DNA of 64,000 nucleotides, taken from assembly GCF_002994745.2 (NCBI RefSeq), contig NC_037090.1, forward strand, positions 5,949,501 to 6,013,500, written 5' to 3'. Below the pieces are notes generated by a model. That model searched no databases. It was not told where the DNA came from and saw nothing but the letters and a program-made list of their open reading frames with translations. Made by a program: the position numbers and the translations under genes. Positions 33,191 to 45,500 of this stretch are shown piece by piece. Positions within the stretch are counted from its first letter, which is position 1. Each line of letters begins with the position of its first letter. This DNA comes from Rosa chinensis. Taxonomy: Eukaryota; Streptophyta; Magnoliopsida; Rosales; Rosaceae.

Positions 33191-34261
33191 ATGCCAAAGA
33201 TCAAGAGGACTAAAAGAAGCAAGAGGAGAAAGGATGATCATGACGTTGTTGATGTGAGAAGACAAAAATCTCAAAAACTGGATTGCTGCCCCTCAGAAAA
33301 ATCCCACCTATTCTCGGAATTCTCCGCCGAGAATCGGCGGAGAGTAGTACTAACCCAGGATCAGTACAAGTATTGCTCCCAGGCTCTCAAATTCTTCCAA
33401 GACAAGCTCGACGAGCCTCGGCAGATTATAGAGGAGTTTCGTAAGGTAAATAAGGGGAGAGCTGAAACTAGGAAGGAGAAGACTTGCAATGTGGCTCTCA
33501 GCAGTGTCAATTGGAGGAAGAACCGCTACGATAATATTGTGCCATATGACCAAAACAGGGTTGTTCTGAAGGACTCATCCAAAAGTGGAAGGGACTACAT
33601 CAATGCCAGCTTCATCACCACAAGCTCGTCTCGGTTTATTGCAACACAAGGTCCACTTCCGAATACGTATGAGGATTTCTGGGAGATGGTGATCCAGTAC
33701 CGTTGCCCTGTTGTGATTATGCTTACTTGCTTGGACATGGATACATGTGGAGATTATTTTCAGGCAGAAGACGAGAGAGAATTTGGGAATGTGTGTATAG
33801 TCACTAAGTGGATGAGAAGTAGCGAGTCTAGTGACACTAATTCTCCGTTAGTGTTGCGGCTTTTGGAGGTCAAGCATAAGGAGAACTCCGAGGAGCCACC
33901 AGTATCGGTTTTGCATATTCAGTATCCTGAATGGCCTGACCATGGAGTTCCCACAGACACGGTTGCTGTTCGCGAAATATTGAAAGGATTGATATATCAA
34001 GAGGCACCACCAGAGGCTGGCCCGATTGTGGTGCACTGTAGTGCAGGTATTGGGAGAACTGGAACATACTGCACAATTCATGATACGATGAAGAGAATTC
34101 TTTCTGGGGACATGTCTGCTTTAGATGTTGCTGATACAGTTGCCACATTCAGGTCTCAGCGAGATGGAATGGTCCAGACGCTGAAGCAATATTGGTTCTG
34201 TTATTCTGCGATCATCGATGAATTGGAAGAACTCATCTCGGATCATCAAGATGAAGAGTAG
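33191..34261 (+). CDS. PTP1: Protein tyrosine phosphatase, PTP1-like
   Basis: A single open frame of 356 codons. The basic N-terminus (KIKRTKRSKRRK) may be a nuclear signal. The classical PTP domain follows in order: KNRYDNIVPYD (from residue 110, substrate-recognition loop), DYINASFI, FIATQGPLPNTYEDFW, the WPDHGVP loop with general acid Asp250, the P-loop HCSAGIGRTG with catalytic Cys283, and the Q-loop SQRDGMVQT. All catalytic residues are present. Plant PTP1 dephosphorylates phosphotyrosine on MAP kinases such as MPK3/6 (family knowledge). The CDS has no intron; if the ortholog in related plants has several, this would be a retrocopy, though a leader intron and a TATA box are visible. Confidence 0.9.
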   Translation: MPKIKRTKRSKRRKDDHDVVDVRRQKSQKLDCCPSEKSHLFSEFSAENRRRVVLTQDQYKYCSQALKFFQDKLDEPRQIIEEFRKVNKGRAETRKEKTCNVALSSVNWRKNRYDNIVPYDQNRVVLKDSSKSGRDYINASFITTSSSRFIATQGPLPNTYEDFWEMVIQYRCPVVIMLTCLDMDTCGDYFQAEDEREFGNVCIVTKWMRSSESSDTNSPLVLRLLEVKHKENSEEPPVSVLHIQYPEWPDHGVPTDTVAVREILKGLIYQEAPPEAGPIVVHCSAGIGRTGTYCTIHDTMKRILSGDMSALDVADTVATFRSQRDGMVQTLKQYWFCYSAIIDELEELISDHQDEE

Positions 34262-35286
34262 TGCTGGATCAGTTGATGCTACATTGCTAACTGTCATTAC
34301 TATCCTAGTAAACAATTTTTGTTTTAGAGGTTTTAAGCCATTGCTAATTTCTTTATTGATTCAAGTAAAATTTATGAATCAGTTATGTTTATATCTGAAT
34401 GAGTGCTTTCATCATCTTTTATGTTAACATTCCGTTGCATTATCACAATTCTAAACAGACATGGGGTTTGTCCAAATTGGAGATTTGCTTGAAGTATTGG
34501 TTCAAGCTCCGAGTCAATCTTTGTGAAAGTTAGTGGATGATTCATGTGTTAGAACACCAATGAGGTGAAGTAAAAGCAAATGTAAATTTTTCCTAGCTCA
34601 GACAAAAAAAATAGCTCTGCCTAAAAGAGAAATATAACGCTTTTGGTGATGTATCATTTTCCTATAAACGTTTCTTTCTTGTCTCCAACCTTTCGTCAAA
34701 GCTCACCAAACTCGGAAACCGAATAATTAATCCACAACAAAATTAGTATTATCAATCTTAAACGTCTTTCTCTTGTAGCTTATTTATTTTTAGTAATTTG
34801 AAAGTTGAAACCCTTATTACATCTTGAACTAAAAAAAGTCGAAACTAAAAGCATTGAGGGAATCAAAAGAAACTCTCTCCAATGATCATTAAGTAACAAG
34901 AGAGTCAGCAAAATCTGCTTCAGTATTCACGGTGAAATTTTCCATATTGTACTCATTTCATTAAAACAGACTCCATGACTTGTTATGAAGTCATTAAGAA
35001 GGACTATCAAGTTTTCTGTTCTGGTCATACATCTCTCTACCAAGTTTATCATAATTCCAAGAAATCAAGCAAAGTGAAACCATTACGCAATTGTTAGCCA
35101 AGCCACAATTTTTCAATTATCATTTAAATCACTATCAATGAGCTGCATAATTTAGCCGTGCACGACAAAATGCTCGACAGGAACATGACTTTGTTTTTTA
35201 ATTTCATGTAGCATCATTCTCTTTAGCGGGTGGAATATCGAATCCCCAACTAGAACCATTCATCCCCTATTCTAGTGATTATACTA
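34262..35286. other. Intergenic
   Basis: Contains the PTP1 3' UTR to roughly 34430. The rest is AT-rich with no gene or element seen. Confidence 0.4.
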
Positions 35287-35574
35287 GGGGAAATGAACAT
35301 TTATCAAATTTCAGCTTAAAAATTGCCCACTTGCACAACGAAGAGTTTTTTAACCTCATTTACCCAAAACACTCTAAGAGATTATTTCCCTATTACCCAA
35401 TTAATTAATTTTTATTCTTTTTATTTATTTTTTAGACTTTTTTGCCCTCTCCTTCTTTCTCACTTAGAGAGAGAAGTCGTTGGTTACCTTGCCGGACTCC
35501 GGTGACTAGTGGCCTGCCTCGGACTCCGGTGACAGGAATCCGGCGACCGGTGAAGGGAATCCGGCGACCAGTCC

Positions 35575-35790
35575 CTAATAATACCTAGTAACCATATTAT
35601 TGCCCCCCAGTAATCATATTATTATCGCCCAAAAATCATATTATTGCCTCCTATAATCATATTATTACCGTCCAGTGAATTGTATGAACTCCCAAAACCA
35701 AAATGAATACACTACAGACACAATTGATCAATTTATAATCATATTATTGGCTCCCAATAATCATATTATTGCCCCCCAATACAAAGTCTA
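35575..35790. repeat. Imperfect minisatellite
   Basis: About seven degenerate copies of a unit near 20-24 bp with the core ATCATATTATTGCCCCCCA, irregularly spaced. Confidence 0.55.
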
Positions 35791-36074
35791 ATGTCTCTAC
35801 TGCCTCCCAATAGACCACCAAAAATGCCCCATTTTGTAGGATTAACAGATAATTTGACTTTAATACACAGAAAACAACAGGTAACTTATCAAAACACCAC
35901 ACTATAGTGATCCATGTCCCTCATATCAAAGTGTACTGGGGGCCAATAATGTGTCTACTGCCCCCAGTAGACCATCAAACAAACCCCACAATTACATTGC
36001 AATGTCAGATTACTCACATTGTTGAACAGATAGTAGATCATTGGACTCCAATCCAATAGACATTAAAAAAAAAA

Positions 36075-37550
36075 GGGCTAAATATTGTTTACTACCCTGT
36101 GGTATGGACCTCGCATCAATTCAGTCCCTTGACTTTCAATTTCATCAAAAACACCCCTGCGGTATTATTTTCTAGTCCAATAGGTTCTTCCGATTCAATT
36201 CAGTCAGTTTCTAACGTTAAATGCTGACGTGGCATTCCAACTCAGCAAAAGTGGGACCTACACGCATGTGAAATTCCCAAAATGACCCTAGGCAACAGAA
36301 TATGCAAAAAAAATCCAAAATTAATTCCAGTTTTGAGGTTGAGGAGATTCGAACCCCTCCCAAAGCATATGCAAATGAATGGCCAAACCACCAGACCGCT
36401 TGCATAGTTTTGGTATATTGCAAACAAAAATAGTATATATCTACATAATTTTTTTTTAAATCTCCACCCACCTCTTTCCTCCTCTCCTCTTCTTCTTCCG
36501 CAACCCGCGCTCCCAAAGCCTCCTTCTCCTGCTCCATGCCTTGCCCTCCAAATTGAAATCGCCGAAACCGCAGACGAAACTCCAACAGCACCACCACCAC
36601 CACCACCACCACCGTCCCCACCGCCAAGCCCGCCTTCTACACTTCTTCTGACCCTGAAAACTTCCAAGCCACCTTCAACCTCAACAGCCTCTACCACTCC
36701 TACCTCTGCCACTTCCTCGCCTCCGCCGCGGACGACCTCCAGACCGTCGTCTCCGTCGACATTGATCTCAGGATAGTCGTCTCCTGCCGCCCCTCCACGC
36801 TGCGATTCGTCGGCAATTTCGTCGTGTTGACCTGCGCCGTCGTGCTGGGGTTTTGGTTGGGTTGGTGAGGTTAGGGTTTGGGAGCGGGTTGGGTTATGGA
36901 AGGGAGAAGGTGGTGACGAGGAATGATAGGAGTCTTGGAGGGAAAGAGGTTGTGGTAGCGAGGATGGAGAAGCCAAGAGCAGAGGAGGTTAGAGTCAAGA
37001 AGAACAGGGGTTTGGCGATTTTGGATAATCACCTATCGTCGGTGAGGAAGAGCTCAATGGTGGCTGGGATGGAGAGAGTTCGCTTCGGGGAGAAGCTTCC
37101 CCAATGGTGGCCAACTGCAACTTCCCCAAGAGAAAGAAGAGGAGGAGAGAGGTGGGTGGGGATTTAAAAAAAAAAACAATATTATGTAGATATACTATTT
37201 TTGTTTGCAATATACCAAAACTATGCAAGTGGTCTGGTGGTTGGGCCATTCATTTGCATATGCTTTGGGAGGGGTTCGAATCTCCTCAACCTCAAAATTG
37301 GAATTAATTTTGGATTTTTCCATATTCTGTTGCCCAGGGTCATTTTGGGAATTTCACATGCGTGTGGGTCCCACTTTTGCTGAGTTGGAATGTCACGTCA
37401 GCAGTTAATGTTAGAAACTGACGGAATTTAATCCGAATGACCTATTGGACGAGAAAATAATACCGTAGGGGTGTTTTTGATGAAATTGAAAATCGAGGGA
37501 CTGAATTGATGCGAGCTCCATACCACAGGGTGGTAAACAGTATTTAGCCC
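36075..37550. mobile_element. Mutator-like element with about 400-bp TIRs, nested
   Basis: The ends are GGGCTAAATA-TGTTTACTACC on both sides, and the similarity continues about 400 bp inward (36075-36480 and 37145-37550). The flanks are runs of A (36066-36074 and 37551-37559), consistent with a 9-bp duplication at a poly-A site. Each TIR contains a tRNA-like block: an A-box-like TGGTCTGGTGGTTGG and B-box-like GGTTCGAATCT (37230-37283 and, inverted, 36345-36400). The interior is GC-rich captured sequence. Confidence 0.75.
36535..37140 (+). pseudogene. Captured fragment of an unrecognised membrane-protein gene
   Basis: The plus strand reads AFYTSSDPENFQATFNLNSL, then DLQTVVSVDI and a hydrophobic stretch FVGNFVVLTCAVVLGFWLG. 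After a stop it continues in another frame (LGYGREKVVTRNDRSLGGKE ... FGEKLPQWWP). The codon-like GC content is unlike the surroundings. I do not know the family. The frame change and lack of a start make it a pseudogene. Confidence 0.5.
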
Positions 37551-37589
37551 AAAAAAAGAAGAAGATGTTATTCCTTAAAACTCCATAGC

Positions 37590-38120
37590 CATCTCCACAA
37601 CACTGTTCTTCAATTTGTCTTCGGTGACCTTCGCTTATCGCCTCCCTCTTCAATCTCTTACGGTTCACATTCACCGGAAGCTCATTCTAGGCCTTCCTGG
37701 CCTGGGTCTGGCCCAACGAACAGGAGCCCTCCGCTTGAGCCAATGCGAAGGTCAATTCGCGCTTCAGCCCCGATCGTTCATCAGCGGGATGCTCTACATG
37801 CAGAACGACCTCGAAATGGCAGCCGCGTCCCTCACCAACAGCTCCGCGACCTCGATCTGTTGCTCAGATCTGGCGTGCTCCGTCGTCTCGCCCCTCGCCT
37901 CTCCAAACATTGAGTCGCGCAAGGCGGTGTTCGAAGCCGGGGCTACCAAATTGAAAGAGAAGGCGGCAATCACCGTCGAAGCCCTCACCGCCGACCCTGA
38001 AAACATCTGGGCTGTTTCGGCATACGGCGGGGTCTCAGTCTTCATGTGCTCCTCCTCCGGCGATGCAGATCCACTCGGTCGGCGCCTCCTCCATTTGCCG
38101 CCTCTTCTGAAAATATGATG
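37590..38120 (+). pseudogene. Captured ARM-repeat protein fragment
   Basis: In one frame RSGVLRRLAPRLSKH appears. After a shift the reading continues RKAVFEAGATKLKEKAAITV and EALTADPENIWAVSAYGGVS, a pattern of plant ARM-repeat proteins. It then runs out of homology. The frameshift and missing remainder make it non-functional. GC-rich against AT-rich flanks. Confidence 0.6.
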
Positions 38121-38178
38121 CCGTGCTGGAGATTCTTGCTCTCTGTCATTGTTTTAGTTGTGGGTGAGAGAGAGAGAG

Positions 38179-38225
<47 letters not shown>

Positions 38226-38374
38226 AGGAGGGGGAGGAGAGAGAAAATAAGTTTCAATTTAATAATAGGGGCAAAATTGTCAAAAGATGTTAGATTGGGT
38301 AAATTGGTTAAAAAACTCTTAGTGGAGTAAGTGAGCAATGTTTATGCTGAAATTAGGTAAGTGGTCACATCCCC

Positions 38375-39330
38375 TATATTTAATTAATTAGCTATAATTA
38401 ATCTCACATATGCATGGGCATTATTGTCACATAGCTTGGCCATCATACGCCCATTTCAAGCATATTCTTAGAGGTAGGCACAAAATATGAATATTCTTTT
38501 TGAGTGATCCTACCATGGGGATATGCCGTAACCAATCAAAATAGTGAGTTCACTGAACCCTTTCATGACGTCATATCTCATATGCAAATTGACCAAAATG
38601 CCTTCATATTCATTTTGAAAGGAATGATGCTTATAAGCTTATAAAATACATGAGTCATGTTTTGGTATTCAATTATTTTGTACACAGTTGTGCATAATTA
38701 CTGTTGGATTCAACTAAAGGGTGGAGAAAAATAAGGCAAATAAATTCATTCTATTTGCCATGTTACTTTTCACTTTTGAATCCAAATCCAAAATAGTTTA
38801 GCACAACTGAGTACAGAATCAAGTGTCATCTAAGTAAGAGTATATGATACAGTATTTCAATGAGGCAAAGTTTCGAACTAACTTTTGTATTTATTTTGAT
38901 TTAAACTTTTCAAGTACCGATAAAAAAAACGAGATTCGAATTTGAGTATACTATATAAAAATATAAAAATAGACACCCGAAATCACAAAAAAAAAAAAAA
39001 CTGCCCAAGAACTCTCACATTGTATGAGTAGAACATAAATCAGATTGATCAAGTATGTATGTAGTAAAAAAAACAATCTAGGTGACTGAGAACATTACTT
39101 ACAGAGTCACAATAGACAAGGAATTTGTGAACGGATTCATGTCTGCAGGGTTGTTATTGTCATTGTAGATGTCGTTCAGATATCCTGCCAACTTGAATCA
39201 AACATGAATCGAGTCAACCCGTCAAAGGTACCACAAAAACTCCCTCCCATCTAGGTTAAGAACTTGAAAAACGACACGTGTTTCCTTAAGAACCAAACTT
39301 CACGAAAACTCCATGTCACCATAGGTGACC
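38375..39330. other. Intergenic before PLD zeta
   Basis: AT-rich, with a poly-A run at 38987-39000. No gene or clear element. Confidence 0.4.
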
Positions 39331-39373
39331 CAAAGCCGCCACCCCCCACTTCCCATTTTCCCGGTACTAAAAC

Positions 39374-39380
39374 TATAAAA
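39374..39380 (+). promoter_or_regulatory. TATA box of PLD zeta
   Basis: TATAAAA about 180 bp before the ATG, followed by a CT-rich leader as in many plant promoters. Confidence 0.5.
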
Positions 39381-39560
39381 ACCGCTTCATTTCTCTGTCA
39401 AAGCTTCTTCTCTCTCAATTTCCAAAACAAAAGTCGAAACTTTGTCTCTCTCGCTTTCTCTCTCTGATTGTCCAAACTCCAAGAGAAGTCTATAAGGATA
39501 TGCAAGAGCAAGAGTTTACTTTATTATTGGTAGTCTTTGAATTGAAGCAAGAGATAGAGG

Positions 39561-42500
39561 ATGTCGTCGGAGAAGCTCATTGGCAAGGGTGCCGTACGCT
39601 CCGACTCGTTCCGGCAATGCGGGGAGATGGTGCCCATTTTTGAAGAGTTGCCGGTGGCCACTATCGTATCGGTGTCGCGCCCCGATACCGGAGATATCAG
39701 CCCCATGCTCTTGTCTTACACAATTGAGTTTCAGTACAAACAGGCATGCTTCTCTCTTTGGATTAAATTTTTAAGCTTTTGTGCAAAAATTGGTTATTTA
39801 TCGTAGCATGGTGTTTGAGTTTTAATTAACAGCTGTTAGAGATCCTGGGATTTTTGTGTTTATTATACGTGGATGAGAAATGAGTTGTATCCCTTCTGGG
39901 ATTTTTGTTTTGTTTTGTTCTGGGTACTAATATTGCATGGAGTAGAATTTAGACTACATGTTAGACGACGCTGTGTTCTTAACCATTTATGTGTTACATT
40001 AGTTTCCGGATGCTGTAGAAACGGTGTACGTTTGTTCAGGATTTGGGGTGATCACGTGCAGTGTCTTCTGAAAAATTTGTGATCGTTTCACTATGGTTTG
40101 TAGACATCATTTTCCTCTCGATGCAAGTAGTAGATTCTTATGTTCTGAATGTATTCGGCTTTAGCAGTTCAAGTGGCGGTTACTGAAGAAAGCATCACAA
40201 GTTCTCTATCTACATTTTGCATTGAAGAAACGCGCAATAATTGAGGAGTTCCATGAGAAACAAGAGCAGGTTTGCCTTATGATTCATATTCTGCACCATA
40301 TGCCTGCATATGGCACTAGGAATGTGCTAATAGTTGAAGTGAGGATATAACTGTTTGACAAGTAGAGGGCATAATCTTTCGTATAACTCTGGTTGGAACT
40401 GTATTTGAAAGGTTAAAGAATGGCTCCACAGCATAGGAATAGCAGATCAGACAGCAGTAGTGGAAGATGATGATGAACCAGATGATGGGGCTGTTCCTTT
40501 ACATAATGAAGATAGTGTTAGAAACAGGTGATTTCTGGCTTCATATGTCCTATTCTCTTTACTGCTGGCACCGAATTTGACCTTATTACCTTAATCTCTT
40601 TGCAGATATGTTCCATCTCGTGCCGCTTTGCCCATCATCCGTCCAGCACTAGGAGGGCAGCAGTCCATCTCAGACCTAGCAAAGGTGGCAATGCAGGGTT
40701 ATTTGAACCATTTTTTGGGAAACATGGATCTAGTGAATTGTCGAGAGGTATGCTCCTTTTTATATTGATGGTGTGATTCTTAGATACTCATTTTTACATT
40801 ATTGTAAGAAGTGGTTTGGATTTGTAGGTCTGCAAATTTTTGGAGGTTTCACAGTTGTCCTTCTTACAAGAGTATGGACCAAAATTGAAAGAAGGTTATG
40901 TCATGGTGAAGCATCTGCCAAAATTTTCAGGGGCCAATTCTGATGTGGCATCTTGTGCTGGCTTTTGTCTGGGTTATTGTAGCAACAATTGGCAAAAGGT
41001 TTTTTCAATGAACTCTTTCTATGAATAGTCTTTTCATAAACAATGTAAAAAGATGCAAAACTGTTCAAAGTTCTGAAATGTAAAATTTGCTTGTTTACCA
41101 ATCCATGCTTGCCTTCAGTTTTCTTTTTCTTCGTAGTGACTTGGATTTTGTATTCATTTCATTCTTTGTCCAATTGCAGGTCTGGGCTGTTTTAAAACCT
41201 GGGTTCTTGGCCTTTCTGGATGATCCTTTTGACACTGAACTTCTAGACATTATCGTTTTCAATGCTCTTCCACCCTCAAATGGAAAAGGATCTGAAAATT
41301 ATTTGGCAAGTCAAATAAAGGAACGAAACCCTTTACGTTATACATTTAGGGTAAGCTTTGTTTTACTTAACTTTTATCTAGGTTGGTTACGGTTTGAGAA
41401 TCTAGCTGCTCTTAAGGGATGTCTTATATAAAAGGACAGTTTTGAAATCTATTAGAGAAGTTGCTTTAAGAATATTCAGCTAAATTACATCCTTACAAGT
41501 GTTGAGACTTGAGATCACTAAATGCAGTTTTTTTCCTATTTAAAGCAGCAAATATATAATTTTCTTCAGGTAATTTCTAACAACCACATCAATATGTAAC
41601 TGTCAAAAGGTTGCTTCTGGAAATCAAAGCTTAAGGATAAGAACCACTAGCAATGCTAAAGTTAAAGATTGGGTTACTGCAATTAATGATGCTGGCCTAA
41701 GGCCTCATGAAGGTTGGTGCCATCCTCATCGCTTCGGTTCCTTTGCTCCTCCCAGGGGTTTGACTGATGATGGGAGTCAAGCTCAGTGGTTTATAGATGG
41801 TGAAGCAGCATTTGAAGCTATTGCTTCCTCTATTGAGGGTGCAAAATCAGAGGTTTTTTTCTTGCCCTGTTTTCACTAGTTAATGGATATTTTTACTGAT
41901 TATAGGTCTCAAACATTAAATTCATACATGCTTCCAGATATTCATTACTGGCTGGTGGCTTTGCCCAGAACTGTATCTAAGACGTCCTTTCAGTATCAAC
42001 TCTTCTTCTAGGCTTGATGCTTTACTAGAAGCAAAAGCCAAGCAAGGGGTTCAGGTAAAAAGTAAAAACACAAATTTTATTTCACATTCTGGATATGAAA
42101 TCTATTCTTCATGGGAATGAGCACAGTGAGTTTGACAATGCTGTTGATCTGCAGATTTACATTCTTCTCTACAAGGAGGTTTCTCTTGCTTTAAAGATCA
42201 ACAGCTTATATAGTAAGAAAAGACTTTCAAATATTCATGAGAATGTGAGAGTAATGCGCTACCCCGACCGTTTTCCCACAGGAATTTACTTATGGTATGC
42301 ACTATCTTGATTCTTGACCTATTCCTCTTCGTAGTTTGAACTGATGTCAAGCTTGAATTTAGCATGCAAGTTTTATGTTATTACTTCCTCAATGATGACC
42401 CACAGATTATTAATGAAAATGTACAGGTCACACCATGAAAAACTTGTCATTGTTGATTATCAGATTTGCTACATTGGAGGATTAGATTTGTGCTTTGGCC

Positions 42501-45500
42501 GTTATGACACGGTTGAACACAAAGTGGGTGACTGCCCTCCTTCTGTATGGCCAGGGAAGGACTATTATAACCCAAGGTATTTCTTTATGCTTCTCTAATT
42601 TGCAGTAGAAATTGCCAGTTTAGCTTCCTAAAAGGCTAGAACAAGGGGGATTTATATCTGTTGGAGTTTTATTAAAGAATATTTCATCCAGACGACTTTT
42701 GGATAGAGAATCCCTTTTTTTTTTTTTTTCTATGACCATTTCAAAGCAATAATTTTTTTTTTTTTTTTTTTTTGGTTGGGATAGAGAATCTGAACCAAAT
42801 TCTTGGGAAGATGTAATGAAAGACGAATTGGAGCGTGAAAAAGTTCCGCGTATGCCATGGCATGATGTCCACTGTGCTCTCTGGGGACCTCCTTGTCGTG
42901 ACATTGCCAGGCACTTTGTTCAGCGGTGGAACCATGCTAAGGTAAATTTTCTGCTACTGATGTTCTCATGGTCATATATTTTCGTTAATATCGTAAGTTT
43001 GTTAACTTAATAAATCATTTGGTAGAGAAACAAAGCTCCAAATGAACAAGCACTTCCACTACTTATGCCTCAACATCACATGGTCATCCCTCATTACATG
43101 GGAAGAAGTAGAGAGATAGACATTGAGAAAAGGAAAGTGGAAGAGACCCAGAATGGGATCCAGAGAGTGAACTCCTTTTCCTCTCTAACACCTTTGCAAA
43201 ATATCCCGTTGCTTTTGCCTCAAGAAGCTGACGGTTTGGAACCTCCTGGTGTAGATCAAAAGTTAAGTGCCCAGCAGATGCATCATTATCCTGTTGACCA
43301 GCCAAATGGGATATCTGGTAGTGTTTCATTATCTTCCAGGAAGCCCAAAGTCAAAGCTTTAGACCCAGATACGCAGATGAATGGTTTGATGGATGATCTT
43401 TATTCTATGGATCTTGAAAGTGGAACCAATATACACTCAATGGCCCAATCTGGCTTGACAGCTTCAAATGAATGGTCAGAAAGTTCAGAGGAAAGTGATC
43501 ATGCTGTTGCTGCTGATGACTGTGGACAAACAGGTCCTCGTACTGCATGCAAATTTCAGGTTAATAATGCCTCTTAATACATTGAATTTGGGTTCTAACA
43601 TATCCGGATTTGTTAAGTTGCTGTTTAGGTCTGTAATGATATCTTACGCTAGAGTGGTGTTATTCAAACCTTCAAATTTCTTCACCTGGCTTCCTGTTTT
43701 TCTGTTACTTTATTATCCACAAGAAACCTTTAATATCAAACTAGCTTTATGTACATTTTGTTTTCTGGTCCATCTAATTAAAGTGTGATGCGTAGGTAAT
43801 TCGAAGTGTGAGCCAGTGGTCTGCTGGAACTAGCCAAACTGAAGAAAGCATACATAATGCTTATTGCTCTCTCATCGAGAAAGCAGAACACTTCGTGTAT
43901 ATTGAGGTTAGACCACTTTCTTGATGAATGGATCGTTCTTTAATTCATTGTATGAGTCAACTCCCTTCTCTTAAAGTTTCTGCTTATGGCTGGTCGTACA
44001 TTTTGTCTAGAAGCTGAAAACTTTCTAAGAAAAATAGGTGACTGCATACATTTATAAAAGAACAATGTTGTATGATTACTTGCTAAATTATTAAAAAAAT
44101 TAAGGGATAAATAAAAAGAGTAGAGGGGTCAGTTTTAGAATGTGGGAAAATCTGGACAGTTGAGTTGGCCTGGAATTTGTAATCATCATGCATGTTTAGG
44201 AAATTTGGGCATACATAGTTAAGGCTACAGTTTTAAGACGAGGATGGGGCTAGGGGATAGTGATGTGGTCCGAAGATAAATTGTCAAATAATCATGAGTT
44301 TGAGATATAGAATTTCCCGTAGGACCATAGGAGTAGCATCCATGATTATCAAACAAATACTCGTGATTTAAATATGACTAGGTTCTGTTCAGAGTACTGA
44401 TTTCGAGTTCTGATCTGATCATCTTGCTATCTTGATCGCTGGTTGCTTCCAGAATCAATTTTTCATATCAGGTCTTTCAGGGGATGAGATTATACAGAAC
44501 CGTATCCTGGAAGTATTGTACAGGCGTATTGTTCTAGCACACAAAGAACAAAAGTGTTTTAGGGTTATTGTTGTCATGCCCCTCTTGCCTGGCTTTCAGG
44601 TAGCCATTATTTGTCTGTTTTCTTTATTCAGAGGCATGCAATTTTTCTCTGAATATTTTTCTAACAGTATTTCCTTTTCATGTGCTTATGGGGCTCCACG
44701 TAATAGGGTGGCGTGGATGATTATGGTGCAGCAACTGTTAGAGCCATTATGCATTGGCAGTATCGAACCATTTGCTGGGAGAAGTATTCAATACTCCATA
44801 AACTTAAAGTTTTGCCTGGTCCTAAGACACATGACTACATTTCTTTCTATGGTCTGAGAACATATGGTAAACTGTTTGAAGATGGCCCTCTATCCACAAG
44901 TCAGGTACTTTTTCGCATTCTGCATATCTTGGTAATATGAAACAAACTCCAATATGAGCCATGAACTTTAACTTGGTTTACCATGGATCCTAATTGTTAT
45001 GCAGGTGTATGTACACAGTAAAGTGATGATTGTAGATGACCGTGTTGCTTTGATTGGATCATCAAATATTAATGACAGAAGTTTACTCGGATCAAGAGAC
45101 TCTGAGGTATGGGTTGTGTTTTTCTTCAAGTTGGCTTTCAGCATGTTTAATGTATTTCTTAGTTCTTTATTTGTGACCTCACAAGTAATCACAAATGTTG
45201 TGGAGAAGAAACACTATGGTGCGGTGTACTTGAGATCGTTTCACATAGATTGATTTTTTTTTTTTTTTGAGGAGATAGATTGATTTTTATGAATGGACAA
45301 CCTGCAAAAATGTTTCAATTGATTATATATTTTCTTATATTTGTTTTAGATTGGTGTAGTTATAGAAGATAAAGAGTTTCTTGAATCGTCCATGGCCGGA
45401 CAGCCTTGGAAGGCCGGAAAGTTTTCTTATAGTCTTAGGTGCTCCCTGTGGTCTGAACACCTGGGTCTTCATGCAGGAGAGGTTGGTAACCTTTGATAAA

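Larger units (their letters stand above)
35287..38374. mobile_element. Inverted-repeat element carrying an ARM-repeat fragment
   Basis: About 35287-35470 and 38250-38374 are inverted repeats. From the left they share GGGGA, then ATTTCAGC-TAAA-ATTG, AAGAGTTTTTTAACC and TTTACCCAA. No convincing target duplication was found next to the ends, so the family (probably Mutator-like) is uncertain. The interior holds an imperfect minisatellite, a nested element at 36075-37550, and an ARM-repeat gene fragment. AG and TA microsatellites occupy 38167-38220. Confidence 0.6.

Noticed and set aside
36345..36400. Possible tRNA gene
   Set aside because: Only A-box-like and B-box-like parts are present; the acceptor stem and anticodon arm do not form a proper cloverleaf by eye.
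36242..36976. 244-codon minus-strand Gly/Val-rich ORF
   Set aside because: It is the reverse of a GC-rich Pro/Thr-coding fragment and crosses into the TIR; the plus-strand reading has protein-like features instead.
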